In this document: one piece after another, positions 17,760 through 26,400 of the stretch
Layout of the letters: each line of letters opens with the position of its first letter
Position numbering within the stretch: the first letter of the stretch is position 1
Origin: Alteromonas indica
Lineage (GTDB): Bacteria; Pseudomonadota; Gammaproteobacteria; Enterobacterales; Alteromonadaceae
NCBI GenBank assembly: GCA_003056425.1
Contig: PYVY01000004.1
Span: 186,001-250,000 of the forward strand
Reading direction: 5' to 3'
Length of the DNA stretch: 64,000 bases
The notes under the pieces: model-generated
Told to the model about the DNA's origin: nothing
Seen by the model: the letters and a program-made list of their open reading frames with translations, nothing else
The model's database searches: none
Program-made: the position numbers and the translations under genes

Positions 17760-19475
17760 CTAGCTAAGCAATTGCAGTTCAGCGTATTCCCGATACAGTG
17801 TGTCGCTTTTCATCAACTCTTCGTGTCTGCCTTGAGCAACAATTTTTCCCTTATCCAGTACAATAATTCGGTCTGCATGCTGAACTGTGGCTAACCTGTG
17901 AGCGATCACTATCGTGGTACGTCCTTGCATAAGTGAGGATAGCGCTTGCTGTACCATTTTTTCCGAACGGGCATCCAATGCGCTGGTGGCTTCATCAAGG
18001 AGTAATACCGGCCGGTCAGCCAGAATCGCTCTGGCAATCGCAATACGCTGACGTTGGCCACCAGACAACCGGATTCCGCGCTCCCCTAATTGCGTAGCAT
18101 AGCCAGACTCTAGCTGTTCAATAAACTCGTGGGCAAAAGCATTGCGGGCGGCTTCGATAACTTGTTCGTCTGTCGCCTCGGCTTTACCATACCGTATGTT
18201 TTCCATAACAGTCGTGGCGAAGACTACTGATTCCTGGGTTACAATCGCAATCTGGCTGCGCAATGCGCTAAGTTTGAGGGAGGCGATAGGCTGGTCTGCC
18301 AGACAAATATTGCCTTGCTGGGTGTCGTAAAAACGCAACAGAAGTTGGAACAACGTGGTTTTACCGGCGCCGCTAGCCCCTACCAGAGCTACCGTTTCGC
18401 CCGCCTCTACGCTAAGCGAAAAGTTCTCAAACAGGGGGGCTGAATCGGGGTAAGCAAAATGAATATTATTGATATGCAGGGCAGGGGCTTGGTTCAAGCT
18501 GGCCAGTTCCTGTTTGCCATCTGCAATATCCACGGGCGACGCCAGTAGCTCTAATAGCCGTTCTGAAGCGCCCACGCCCCGCTGCACTTCGCCGATGACT
18601 TCGCTAATGGTAGCGACACTTCCGCCAGCCATAATGGCGTAAAATAAAAATGCCGATAGCTCCCCAGGCGTCACACTGCCAGAGAACACCTGACGCGCGC
18701 CAATCCAGGCAATCAATAAAATAGCAGTCAGGCTCAAAACCATAATCAAGCCGATAAGTAACGAACGATAATGAATGCGCTGACGCGCCACTGCGAAGGC
18801 GTCTGCCACTCGTTGGTCAAAGTGCCGGGCTTCGCTGGATTGCGCATTGAAAGCTTGCACGGTAGCAATTTCATGCAGGCTTTGGTCAATATGAGCACCT
18901 AAGTCGGCAATTTTGTCTTGGCTCAGGCGGGCATATTTACGCACTTGCGGGGCTAATATCCGAATGGGCACCAACACGGCCGGTACCGCTAGTAGTACGC
19001 ACAGGGTAAGCAGCGGGCTGGTCGTCGCCATTAGAATTAAGGCGCCGGTGAAGGTCACGGTCGAGCGCAGTGCCATAGATAAACTCATGCCCACCACTGT
19101 CTGCAAAATAGCCGTGTCGCTGGTAAAGCGCGAAATAACCTCACCGGTACGTACCTTCGAAAAAAACGATGGCGAGAGATGTAGCAGGTGTCCATAAAGC
19201 TGCATGCGAATATCTGCGCTAATGCGCTCGCCTAGCCAGGTCATCAGATAAAACCGGCAATATGTCGCTAAACTGGCCAATATACAGATAATCAGGACCG
19301 CCACCGCCGCCTGATTTAAAATACCTGGGTGATCGCCCATAAACCCTTTATCAATGGCGTATTTTACCCCTTGGCCTAATGCCAACCAGGCGCCCGAAGC
19401 AACGAACAATGCGACAACCGCGCCAGCGACCCGCCAGCGGTAGGGGCGCAGATGGCCGGCTAGCCAACGTAGCAC
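17760..19475 (-). CDS. ABC exporter, fused membrane and ATPase domains (MsbA/BmrA type)
   Basis: This half-transporter presumably works as a homodimer exporting lipids or drugs. Six hydrophobic segments occupy about residues 12-300. The ATPase domain follows with Walker A GASGAGKTT, Q-loop VTQES, signature LSGGQRQRIAIARA, Walker B LLLDEATSALD and H-loop AHRLATV. The start is uncertain. The GTG at 19475 gives 571 residues but has no ribosome site. A strong GGAGG at 19521-19526 sits just upstream of in-frame ATT (19520) and CTG (19517) codons, which would add 15 or 14 residues. It is divergent from rpsP. The substrate is unknown; the neighbouring RND pump suggests a detoxification island, but this is inference. 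Confidence 0.88.
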   Translation of the reverse strand: MLRWLAGHLRPYRWRVAGAVVALFVASGAWLALGQGVKYAIDKGFMGDHPGILNQAAVAVLIICILASLATYCRFYLMTWLGERISADIRMQLYGHLLHLSPSFFSKVRTGEVISRFTSDTAILQTVVGMSLSMALRSTVTFTGALILMATTSPLLTLCVLLAVPAVLVPIRILAPQVRKYARLSQDKIADLGAHIDQSLHEIATVQAFNAQSSEARHFDQRVADAFAVARQRIHYRSLLIGLIMVLSLTAILLIAWIGARQVFSGSVTPGELSAFLFYAIMAGGSVATISEVIGEVQRGVGASERLLELLASPVDIADGKQELASLNQAPALHINNIHFAYPDSAPLFENFSLSVEAGETVALVGASGAGKTTLFQLLLRFYDTQQGNICLADQPIASLKLSALRSQIAIVTQESVVFATTVMENIRYGKAEATDEQVIEAARNAFAHEFIEQLESGYATQLGERGIRLSGGQRQRIAIARAILADRPVLLLDEATSALDARSEKMVQQALSSLMQGRTTIVIAHRLATVQHADRIIVLDKGKIVAQGRHEELMKSDTLYREYAELQLLS

Positions 19476-19630
19476 TTGGCGTGTGTTTACCTGAGTAAGT
19501 TGCGTTGATGTAGCCAGAATAGCCTCCAGGATCGTTAAAAATGCGCGTATTTATTAGTGCAGGGTGGCCCGTACAAAAGGTAGCCACCATAGGTTTCAGG
19601 CGTCAATGATATACTAAACCCCCGGCGTCT

Positions 19631-19660
19631 CCCGCTTTAATTCTTTTTAAGGCGGGGTTT
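19631..19660 (+). terminator. Plus-strand terminator with no upstream plus-strand gene
   Basis: CCCGCTTTAA pairs with TTAAGGCGGG (one T-G pair) around a 6-base loop, followed by GTTTT. It lies just before the rpsP promoter, while the gene to the left runs the other way. It may be the ancestral ffh terminator stranded by the insertion between ffh and rpsP. Confidence 0.55.
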
Positions 19661-19663
19661 TCC

Positions 19664-19691
19664 TTGCATTCGTTCCCTATATCCGTATAAT
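19664..19691 (+). promoter_or_regulatory. rpsP operon promoter
   Basis: TTGCAT (19664-19669), a 16-base spacer and TATAAT (19686-19691) form a strong sigma-70 promoter. The discriminator that follows is GC-rich (CTGCGGCC), as in growth-rate-regulated operons. The leader to rpsP is about 80 bases. Confidence 0.85.
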
Positions 19692-19777
19692 TCTGCGGCC
19701 TTCCAGCCTAGCTTAAACATAGCGAACGGCACGGGAAGGGAAGTTAACGGTAACGCTACAACGAGTTTGAGGCACCC

Positions 19778-20029
19778 ATGGTTACTATTCGTTTACAGCG
19801 TGGCGGCGCGAAAAAGCGTCCATTTTATCAAGTTGTCGTGGCTGAAAGCAGCCGTGCACGAGACGGTCGTTTCATCGAAAACGTCGGTTTCTTCAACCCA
19901 ACTGCACAAGGTCAGTCAGAGCGTCTTCGCTTAGATCTTGACCGTGTTGAATACTGGGTTGGTGTTGGCGCGAGCTTATCAGAGCGCGTTGACAGCCTGG
20001 TAAAAGAAGCAAAAAAATCAGCAGCGTAA
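19778..20029 (+). CDS. rpsP: 30S ribosomal protein S16
   Basis: S16 is a small-subunit assembly protein of 83 residues, matching the usual size. It opens with the family signature [20 protein letters not shown] and contains [14 protein letters not shown]. It is the first gene of the rpsP-rimM-trmD-rplS operon, with a strong promoter upstream. Codon use favours preferred codons (CGT, GGT, AAA), as expected of a highly expressed gene. Identification is secure. Confidence 0.98.
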   Translation: MVTIRLQRGGAKKRPFYQVVVAESSRARDGRFIENVGFFNPTAQGQSERLRLDLDRVEYWVGVGASLSERVDSLVKEAKKSAA

Positions 20030-20051
20030 GCTGCAACACTGGTAGGTATAA

Positions 20052-20573
20052 ATGAGTCAAGCGTCTGACAATTTGGTTATTGGCAAAATCGGCGCGCCGC
20101 ATGGCGTTAAAGGTTGGGTTAAAATCAACACTTATACTAACGTGCCAGAAGGTATTTTTGAGTATTCGCCCTGGATATTGGGCGAGGAACAAGAATACCG
20201 CGTTGATCAGTGGCGACCGCACGGTAAAGTACTGGTAGCAAAACTTGTGAATATTGAGACTCGTGACGATGCCGAGCGCATCAAGAATCTGGATATCCGC
20301 ATTACTGCTGAACAGTTACCTGAACTTGATGAAGGTGAATTTTACTGGCGTGAGCTTACCGGCATGCAGGTTGTAACAACGCAAGGTTACGATCTGGGTG
20401 TGGTGAAAGATGTATTTAATACCGGTGCAAATGACGTTATTCAAGTCAAAGCAAACGCGAAAGATGCATTTGATCAAAAAGAAAGATTACTGCCGTTTGT
20501 TCTCGACGAAGTCGTACAAGCGGTGGATAAAGTCGGTAGGATCATTACCGTAGACTGGGATCCGGGGTTTTAA
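20052..20573 (+). CDS. rimM: Ribosome maturation factor RimM
   Basis: RimM binds S19 and helps 16S rRNA processing and 30S head assembly. The 173-residue protein has the N-terminal RimM domain (VIGKIGAPHGVKGWVKINTYT, residues 9-29) and the C-terminal PRC-barrel (EFYWRELTGMQVVTTQGYDLGVV; LLPFV near the end). It follows rpsP by 22 bases. Its TAA stop is immediately adjacent to the GTG start of trmD, so the two are likely coupled. The length is normal for the family. Confidence 0.97.
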   Translation: MSQASDNLVIGKIGAPHGVKGWVKINTYTNVPEGIFEYSPWILGEEQEYRVDQWRPHGKVLVAKLVNIETRDDAERIKNLDIRITAEQLPELDEGEFYWRELTGMQVVTTQGYDLGVVKDVFNTGANDVIQVKANAKDAFDQKERLLPFVLDEVVQAVDKVGRIITVDWDPGF

Positions 20574-21335
20574 GTGACCGCGGATAAATGGTTTGGCATT
20601 GTCAGCCTTTTTCCGGAAATGTTTGCGCCATTCACTCAACAGGGTGTTATTGGCCGGGCAGTAAAGTCGGGAACGCTGGCGGTTGAGACATTCAATCCCA
20701 GAATTTACACCCATGATCGCCATCGTACTGTGGACGACCGCCCTTATGGCGGGGGTCCCGGAATGCTCATGATGGTTAAGCCACTAACTGACGCAATTTC
20801 GGCAGCAAAGCAGGCTGGCGGAGAAAACAGCAAGGTTATCTACTTATCTCCACAGGGTAAGAAACTTGACCAGGCCGGGGTTGCCCGGCTGGCAAATAAT
20901 GACCGCATGATATTAATTTGTGGTCGTTATGAAGGAATCGACGAGCGGGTAATCGAAAGCCATGTTGACGAAGAAGTCTCTATTGGCGATTACGTGTTAA
21001 GCGGTGGTGAACTACCGGCTATGGTCCTGATGGACGCAGTAGCGCGGTTGGTTCCTGGCGTGCTGGGGCATAAAGCCTCGGCGGTTGAAGATTCTTTTAC
21101 CGACGGGTTACTGGATTGTCCGCATTATACGCGGCCTGAAGTGCTCGACGGGCGGTCAGTTCCTTCTGTGTTGTTAAGCGGTGACCATGAAAAAATACGG
21201 CAGTGGCGACAAAAGCAAGCGCTGGGAAGAACCTGGCAGCGTCGCCCTGAATTGTTAAATCACCTAGCTCTGACTGAGGAGCAGCAGCGTCTACTTGAAG
21301 AATTCAAGTCGCAGTTGCAGCGAGATGACAGTTAA
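20574..21335 (+). CDS. trmD: tRNA (guanine-N1)-methyltransferase TrmD
   Basis: TrmD methylates G37 next to the anticodon with S-adenosylmethionine, preventing +1 frameshifting. The 253-residue SPOUT-class protein starts at GTG 20574, directly after the rimM stop. Motifs include the start [23 protein letters not shown], the knot region [13 protein letters not shown] and [14 protein letters not shown], and the C-terminal [13 protein letters not shown]. The length equals that of E. coli (255). The operon position between rimM and rplS is the conserved one. Confidence 0.98.
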   Translation: MTADKWFGIVSLFPEMFAPFTQQGVIGRAVKSGTLAVETFNPRIYTHDRHRTVDDRPYGGGPGMLMMVKPLTDAISAAKQAGGENSKVIYLSPQGKKLDQAGVARLANNDRMILICGRYEGIDERVIESHVDEEVSIGDYVLSGGELPAMVLMDAVARLVPGVLGHKASAVEDSFTDGLLDCPHYTRPEVLDGRSVPSVLLSGDHEKIRQWRQKQALGRTWQRRPELLNHLALTEEQQRLLEEFKSQLQRDDS

Positions 21336-21353
21336 CTAGGACGAGAGGATATG

Positions 21354-21713
21354 ATGAGCAAAGTCAGTCAAGATATCATCAAGAAAATTGAGCAAGCACA
21401 GCTCAAATCTGATGTTCCTGCGTTTGGCCCAGGTGACACAGTTATAGTTAAAGTGCGAGTTACTGAAGGTGACAAAGAGCGTCTACAGGCATATGAAGGC
21501 GTTGTTATCGGTAAGCGTAACCGTGGTCTTCACTCGTCTTTTACCGTACGTAAAATTTCAAGTGGCGAAGGCGTAGAGCGTGTTTTCCAAACACACAGCC
21601 CGGCAATCTCTTCTATTGAAGTGAAACGTCGTGGTGCGGTTCGTCGTGCTAAGCTTTATTATCTTCGTGAGCGTTCAGGCAAATCTGCACGTATCAAAGA
21701 AAAGCTTAACTAA
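21354..21713 (+). CDS. rplS: 50S ribosomal protein L19
   Basis: L19 lies at the 30S-50S interface. The 119-residue protein contains [29 protein letters not shown] and the signature [41 protein letters not shown]. There are two consecutive ATGs, at 21351 and 21354. The second is 5 bases from GAGG and is preferred, whereas the first is only 2 bases away. It is the last gene of the operon and is followed by a strong terminator. Confidence 0.98.
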   Translation: MSKVSQDIIKKIEQAQLKSDVPAFGPGDTVIVKVRVTEGDKERLQAYEGVVIGKRNRGLHSSFTVRKISSGEGVERVFQTHSPAISSIEVKRRGAVRRAKLYYLRERSGKSARIKEKLN

Positions 21714-21753
21714 GATTACTAATCCTTGCGTTATTGTTAACTTTCTAAAAAAA

Positions 21754-21778
21754 GCCCGCAGCATGCGGGCTTTTTTTT
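21754..21778 (+). terminator. Rho-independent terminator of the rpsP operon
   Basis: GCCCGCA (21754-21760) pairs with TGCGGGC (21764-21770) around a 3-base loop. Eight T residues follow, and A residues precede, so it may act in both directions. Confidence 0.95.
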
Positions 21779-21796
21779 GTCTGGAGTAAAGCCACC

Positions 21797-22312
21797 ATGA
21801 CCGCCAAATTACAGGCATCACAAATTTGGCAACAAATGCTATCTGGGCGTTGGTACCAAACCCATGCTAAACCACTAAGACGAGCCAGACAGCATGCCAA
21901 AGCGCAGTGCGATACCTTAAATACTGCACTAACAGAACAGCAGCGCTTGGCTGTAGCCGCGCAACTTATGCCTTTGATCCAGTTAAGTGCGATAGGTGCG
22001 GGTTTCTATTGCGACTACGGGTTGAATATCACTAGTGGCGAAGGCCTTAGCGTGGGGCGAAATGTGGTTATGCTGGACGCTGCAAAAATCATCTGCGGCC
22101 ACCATGTTACCATTCACGATGGCGCAGTGATTGCTACAGTAAACCATGCTACCGATCCGCAAAGGCGGCAGGCGGGCTGGCAACAAGCAGTAGATATCGT
22201 AATCGGTGACAATGTCACCATAGAAAGCGGTGCGACCGTGTTACCTGGGGCAATAATACCCAGCAATACCCGGCTCCCTGCCCATTCAGTCTTTACCAAA
22301 ACGAACCCATAA
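21797..22312 (+). CDS. Hexapeptide-repeat acyltransferase (LacA/Maa-like)
   Basis: The 171-residue protein resembles the galactoside/maltose O-acetyltransferase family. The N-terminal helical region (residues 1-60) is followed by left-handed beta-helix turns (NITSGEGLSVGRNVVMLDAAKIICGHHVTIHDGAVI, then IVIGDNVTIESGATVLPGAII). The catalytic-type His is expected in NHATDPQRR (residue about 116), corresponding to the NHP..R of LacA. It is slightly shorter than LacA (203). The start has GGAG upstream and the gene lies just past the rpsP-operon terminator, so it is probably separately transcribed. The acceptor is unknown. Confidence 0.75.
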   Translation: MTAKLQASQIWQQMLSGRWYQTHAKPLRRARQHAKAQCDTLNTALTEQQRLAVAAQLMPLIQLSAIGAGFYCDYGLNITSGEGLSVGRNVVMLDAAKIICGHHVTIHDGAVIATVNHATDPQRRQAGWQQAVDIVIGDNVTIESGATVLPGAIIPSNTRLPAHSVFTKTNP

Positions 22313-22384
22313 GTCCGCCAAATTGCCGGAACATCCCTTATTTTGGGCTTTTTAGCAAATGTAGGTTGCGGCCTTAATGATATC

Positions 22385-22411
22385 TTGGTAAAAAGTCAAT
22401 CAAGCTATAAT
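22385..22411 (+). promoter_or_regulatory. aroF promoter candidate
   Basis: A perfect TATAAT lies at 22406-22411 and a TTGGTA at 22385-22390 with a short 15-base spacer. It is 110 bases upstream of aroF and about 20 bases before the TyrR box. Confidence 0.5.
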
Positions 22412-22429
22412 ATAAAATTATATTAGCAG

Positions 22430-22447
22430 TGTAAAAATAACCTTACA
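22430..22447. promoter_or_regulatory. TyrR box before aroF-tyrA
   Basis: TGTAAA-AATAAC-CTTACA matches the TyrR consensus TGTAAA-N6-TTTACA with one mismatch. It sits just downstream of the predicted promoter, where TyrR with tyrosine would repress. This suits a Tyr-branch operon. Confidence 0.7.
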
Positions 22448-22521
22448 CTTAAGTATGTGGTAGGAAGACGCCTATCGTCCTACACTTAGTTGTCAGCTTT
22501 CGTATTTTAAAGAGTGGTACC

Positions 22522-23610
22522 ATGACGGACACAGTAAACAATATTCATATTAGCACCGAAGATGTGTTGATTACCCCTGATGCACTTAGTGCCGAACTTC
22601 CCGTATCCGATAAGGCGTTAAATGCCATTTCAGACGCTCGCAGCATTATTTCAGACATTATTCATGGTGAAGATCACCGGCTACTGGTCATTTGTGGTCC
22701 ATGTTCTATCCATGATATTGATGCCGCCAAAGACTATGCCCTGCGTCTCAAAGAGTTACATGAGTCATGCAAGGATAGCCTATTTGTGGTCATGCGGGTT
22801 TACTTTGAAAAGCCCCGCACCACTACCGGCTGGAAAGGGTTAATAAACGACCCCCACCTGGATGGTTCATTTGACATTGAAACCGGCTTACGTAAAGCCC
22901 GCGAACTGCTGATTTGGCTAGCCGAGCTGGAGTTGCCGGTAGCTACCGAAGCGTTAGATCCTATCAGCCCGCAATACCTGGCTGAATTATTCAGCTGGAG
23001 TGCCATTGGCGCGCGTACATCTGAATCACAAACTCACCGTGAAATGGCCAGTGGCCTGTCGATGCCGGTAGGCTTCAAAAACGGCACGGATGGCAGCCTG
23101 GATATCGCTATTAATGCATTAAAATCGGCCGCTTCAGGGCACCGTTTTATGGGTATTAACAAGCAGGGCCAGGTAAGCATTATCGGTACCAAAGGGAACC
23201 CTGACGGTCATATCATTTTACGTGGTGGTAAGCAGCCTAATTATGATTCTGTCTGTGTGGCAGAATGTGAAATTGAAATGGCCGATGCCGGCCTGACTGC
23301 AGGCTTGATGGTAGATTGTAGCCATGCTAATTCCAGTAAAGATTACCGCCGTCAGCCCGCCGTGGCGAAAAATGTAGTGAACCAGATTCTGGAAGGCAAC
23401 CAGTCGATCATCGGAGTGATGTTGGAAAGCCATATTAATGCGGGTAATCAGAAAGGTGATGGTAAATCGTTAGATGAACTGGATTACGGTATTTCTATTA
23501 CTGATGGCTGTATTGACTGGGCCACCACTGAAGAGCTGATCACCCAAATGCGCGACCGCCTTATCACCGTATTGCCAATGCGCCGGGATAAGCGGTTCCA
23601 GGTAGCTTAA
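22522..23610 (+). CDS. aroF: 3-deoxy-7-phosphoheptulonate synthase (DAHP synthase, class I)
   Basis: DAHP synthase condenses phosphoenolpyruvate and erythrose 4-phosphate, the first step of aromatic synthesis. The 362-residue protein carries the class I motifs VICGPCSIHD, VVMRVYFEKPRTTTGWKGLINDP, IGARTSESQTHREMASG, FKNGTDG and LMVDCSHANSSKD. The gene is called aroF, the Tyr-sensitive isozyme, because it is followed 28 bases later by tyrA and preceded by a TyrR box, as in E. coli. The isozyme assignment is therefore contextual, not read from the feedback-site residues. The start has a plausible site (AAAGAGTGG) about 9 bases upstream. Confidence 0.93.
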   Translation: MTDTVNNIHISTEDVLITPDALSAELPVSDKALNAISDARSIISDIIHGEDHRLLVICGPCSIHDIDAAKDYALRLKELHESCKDSLFVVMRVYFEKPRTTTGWKGLINDPHLDGSFDIETGLRKARELLIWLAELELPVATEALDPISPQYLAELFSWSAIGARTSESQTHREMASGLSMPVGFKNGTDGSLDIAINALKSAASGHRFMGINKQGQVSIIGTKGNPDGHIILRGGKQPNYDSVCVAECEIEMADAGLTAGLMVDCSHANSSKDYRRQPAVAKNVVNQILEGNQSIIGVMLESHINAGNQKGDGKSLDELDYGISITDGCIDWATTEELITQMRDRLITVLPMRRDKRFQVA

Positions 23611-23622
23611 GTAACCACAGGG

Positions 23623-23636
23623 AGGGTGGCCACCCT
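23623..23636 (+). promoter_or_regulatory. Palindrome overlapping the tyrA ribosome-binding site
   Basis: AGGGTGGCCACCCT is a perfect 14-bp palindrome ending 3 bases before the tyrA ATG. The Shine-Dalgarno AGGGAGG (23619-23625) overlaps its left arm. A 5-bp stem with a 4-base loop could limit tyrA initiation. Confidence 0.5.
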
Positions 23637-23638
23637 TT

Positions 23639-24781
23639 ATGACTGACTTGTCTAAGCGGTTAGAACAACTTCGGGACGGTATCGACGCGCTGGACTCCCA
23701 GCTAGTCGATTTGCTGGCAAAACGCGCACAATTGACCACCGAGGTGGGCCAGATTAAGGCTCAAACCGGTATGCCTATCTATGTGCCTGAACGGGAAAAA
23801 AGCCTGATTGCATCGCGCCGGGCCCAGGCAGAGACCGCCGGCGTAGCACCGGCTTTGGTAGAAGATTTACTTCGCCGTATTATGCGGGAGTCTTACCACA
23901 CACAAAATAACCAGTATCTGTGTGTTAACCCTGACGCCGGTAAAGTGGTTGTAATTGGCGGCGAAGGCGCGCTGGGCGGTGTTTTTGTGGGGCTGTTTGA
24001 AAAAAGCGGTTACGATGTTGCCGTGGTGGAAAAAGCAGACTGGGAGTCGGGCCAGGCCGAAACCATTCTCAAGCAAGCCCGCCTTGCCATTGTTGCTGTT
24101 CCTATAAACATTACTGAGCAAGTGATAGCGCAGCTTAATGTATTGCCAGACGACTGTATTTTGGCGGATATAACCAGTGTAAAGCAACGCCCGTTACAAG
24201 CTATGTTGGATGTTCATCCGGGGCCGGTAGTGGGGCTTCATCCCATGTTTGGCCCAGATGCCCCGGGTATGATTAAGCAGGTAGTCGTGGTATGTGACGG
24301 ACGTCAGCGCGACGCTTATGCATGGTTGGTGGAACAGATGACTACCTGGGGGGCCACTATTCATCGAAGTGATGCCGGGGAGCATGATGAAGCTATGGCG
24401 TTCATTCAGGTGATGCGCCATTTTAATACATTTGTATATGGGGAACATTTGCGTGGCGAGGATCCGGATTTAGAGCAACTTACCGCATTTAGCTCGCCTA
24501 TCTATCGGCTGGAGTTGGCAATGGTGGGCCGCTTATTTGCCCAGGCCCCGGCGCTATATGCAGATATTATTTTTAATAACCCCGACAATTATGCGCTATT
24601 GCGACGGTTTCATGAACGGTTCGGACACGCTTTAAGCTTGCTTGAAGCGGGCAATAAGCAAGCATTTATGGCCCAGTTTTCTAAGGTAGGCGAGTGGTTT
24701 GGTGATTACGCCAAACGCTGTTTAACCGACAGTAAACAGTTACTATTGAAAGCGGACGATGGGCATCTGTTAAGAAAGTAA
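23639..24781 (+). CDS. tyrA: Bifunctional chorismate mutase / prephenate dehydrogenase (T-protein)
   Basis: TyrA converts chorismate to prephenate and then to 4-hydroxyphenylpyruvate with NAD+, the Tyr branch. The N-terminal AroQ mutase domain (residues 1-90) has [26 protein letters not shown]. The dehydrogenase domain begins at about residue 100 with the dinucleotide-binding [23 protein letters not shown], then [13 protein letters not shown] and [12 protein letters not shown] helical dimerisation region ends the protein. The length of 380 compares with 373 in E. coli. It forms an operon with aroF and ends opposite the convergent pheA. Confidence 0.96.
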   Translation: MTDLSKRLEQLRDGIDALDSQLVDLLAKRAQLTTEVGQIKAQTGMPIYVPEREKSLIASRRAQAETAGVAPALVEDLLRRIMRESYHTQNNQYLCVNPDAGKVVVIGGEGALGGVFVGLFEKSGYDVAVVEKADWESGQAETILKQARLAIVAVPINITEQVIAQLNVLPDDCILADITSVKQRPLQAMLDVHPGPVVGLHPMFGPDAPGMIKQVVVVCDGRQRDAYAWLVEQMTTWGATIHRSDAGEHDEAMAFIQVMRHFNTFVYGEHLRGEDPDLEQLTAFSSPIYRLELAMVGRLFAQAPALYADIIFNNPDNYALLRRFHERFGHALSLLEAGNKQAFMAQFSKVGEWFGDYAKRCLTDSKQLLLKADDGHLLRK

Positions 24782-24840
24782 ATAACCAGGTAAAACCGGT
24801 GATATAGCTATACACATTGAACCGTGGTTTATCTAATGTA

Positions 24841-24869
24841 AAAAAGGCAGTCCAACGACTGCCTTTTTT
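24841..24869. terminator. Bidirectional terminator between tyrA and pheA
   Basis: AAAAAGGCAGT (24841-24851) pairs with ACTGCCTTTTT (24858-24868) around a 6-base loop, with A and T tracts on the two sides. It is about 60 bases after tyrA. Confidence 0.93.
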
Positions 24870-24940
24870 CATGTTTGGAGGAATTAACCAGCCATTTTTA
24901 CGCCACACAGCCTAAGGGGTCAATATGCAAAGGCTCTATG

Positions 24941-25024
24941 CCTAAGCACTTAAGCCTAAGCACTTAAGCCTAAGCACTTAAGCCTAAATACTCAGGCCTG
25001 AGTACCCGAACCCAAATACTTAAA
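24941..25024. repeat. Decaying tandem 14-bp repeat, six units
   Basis: Three identical units of CCTAAGCACTTAAG (24941-24982) are followed by three increasingly diverged units (CCTAAATACTCAGG, CCTGAGTACCCGAA, CCCAAATACTTAAA). Each perfect unit contains the palindrome CTTAAG. The array lies in the noncoding gap between the convergent tyrA and pheA; the rest of the gap (25025-25141) shows nothing. Confidence 0.9.
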
Positions 25025-25141
25025 TCAACAACACTTAGCACATCAGCGCTGAACAATCCGCTACCTAACCTCAAGGATTACCGTAGATGGGGGCGACTGA
25101 AAGGGCAGAGTAATTGCCCCCGTCACCCAGCACCACCGGCT

Positions 25142-26329
25142 TTACTGCTCTTGGGCCAATGCACTGGCCGCAGCCACTTTGGTGGGGCTGATTTCTTCGC
25201 TGGGGTAGCAGCCCAGCACTTTGATATAGCGGGTAATACCCCGTAACGCTTCCAATGCCTTTTGCACGGGGCCGTCCTGTACATTGCCCTGTACATCCAG
25301 ATAAAACATTTCTTCCCACGGGTTACCGTTGATGGGGCGAGATTCCAGCTTAGTCATATTGATATTATTATCTCGCAACACCAATAGGGCTTCGACGAGC
25401 GCGCCGGGCTTTTGAACCGTAGACATTACCAGGGTGGTTTTCGCCGGTATTTGTAACGGCACGACAACCGGGTTTCGCGCCACCACTATAAAGCGGCTAT
25501 GGTTTTCTTTCTGGTTTGCCAGATTGGATTTTATAGCCATTAAACCATACAGACTTCCGCCAGCTTCACTGCCAATGGCGGCCACATCGTCACGTTGCAT
25601 TTCGCTTACCGTGAGCATTGCAGAAGATGTACTATCAATGGTTTTTACTTCCACATTGCCAAGCTCAGCTAAGAAGTGGCTACATTGCGTAAACACCTGA
25701 GGATGCGCATACAGTGTTTTGATTTTATCCAGGCTGGTTGAGGTGGCAACTAACAAAGAGTGACGAATAGGGTGGGTTAACTCGCCGATGATACTAAGCT
25801 GTGTATGCTGAAGCTGGTCGTATACTTCATTAATACTACCAGACGTAGTGTTTTCAATTGGCAGCACCGCATAGTCAGCTTCGGCATGCTCTACCTTTTG
25901 AACTATTTCGGCAAAGCTTTGGCAACCCATTTCCAAGAGTTCGCCAGGCCGGCGTGAAAAATACTTCTGGGTAGCTAAATAAGAGTAGGAGCCTTTATCG
26001 CCTAAAAATGCGACCCGATTAAGCGGTAAGTCTGATCCCGGGTTCGCCCGCGCCGCAAGCATCGCCTGCTGATTCAACACTGAATCTTCAATAATGACAT
26101 GAAAAATCTGGGTAACATAATGGGCATCTAAACCGCTGCGCTGGCCTTCTTTTATCAGCCGTACCAATAGCTGCTCTTCACGTTTCACATCCCGTACCGG
26201 GATATGGTGCGCAATCTTGGTCTCCGCAACATCGTTGGTGAGTTTACGGCGTTCTGCCAGCAATTGTAAAAGCTGACTATCCAGTTCAGTAATCCGTGTT
26301 CTAATTGAATCCAAGGCTGTTTGTGACAT
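25142..26329 (-). CDS. pheA: Bifunctional chorismate mutase / prephenate dehydratase (P-protein)
   Basis: PheA makes prephenate and decarboxylates/dehydrates it to phenylpyruvate, the Phe branch. Residues 1-90 form the AroQ mutase (IRTRITELDSQLLQLLAERRKL). The dehydratase follows at about 105-280 (VAFLGDKGSYSYLATQKYF, PIENTTSGSINEVYD, HPQVFTQCSHFL). A C-terminal ACT domain (KPGALVEALLVL, then the Phe-binding ESRPI) gives feedback control. The ATG at 26329 (MSQTALD) has GGGA about 7 bases upstream and is preferred over the ATGs at 26344 and 26341. It is preceded by a Phe leader peptide and attenuator. The length of 395 compares with 386 in E. coli. Confidence 0.96.
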   Translation of the reverse strand: MSQTALDSIRTRITELDSQLLQLLAERRKLTNDVAETKIAHHIPVRDVKREEQLLVRLIKEGQRSGLDAHYVTQIFHVIIEDSVLNQQAMLAARANPGSDLPLNRVAFLGDKGSYSYLATQKYFSRRPGELLEMGCQSFAEIVQKVEHAEADYAVLPIENTTSGSINEVYDQLQHTQLSIIGELTHPIRHSLLVATSTSLDKIKTLYAHPQVFTQCSHFLAELGNVEVKTIDSTSSAMLTVSEMQRDDVAAIGSEAGGSLYGLMAIKSNLANQKENHSRFIVVARNPVVVPLQIPAKTTLVMSTVQKPGALVEALLVLRDNNINMTKLESRPINGNPWEEMFYLDVQGNVQDGPVQKALEALRGITRYIKVLGCYPSEEISPTKVAAASALAQEQ

Positions 26330-26349
26330 TTGACTTCCCATCATTAAGC

Positions 26350-26377
26350 AAAAAAAAACCCCCCGGTGGCGGGAGGT
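26350..26377 (-). terminator. Phe attenuator terminator upstream of pheA
   Basis: On the minus strand ACCTCCCG (26377-26370) pairs with CGGGGGGT (26365-26358) around a 4-base loop, followed by eight or nine T residues. A GGGAGG at 26400-26395 is complementary to the CCTCCC arm and can form the competing antiterminator. Confidence 0.88.
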
Positions 26378-26400
26378 TTTTACACACGGCGCATCCTCCC

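Noticed and set aside
24941..25024. CRISPR-like short repeats
   Set aside because: The units are contiguous with no spacers, and 14 bp is too short; there are no cas genes. The same applies to the 13-bp array at 12792 and the 172-bp array at 50439.
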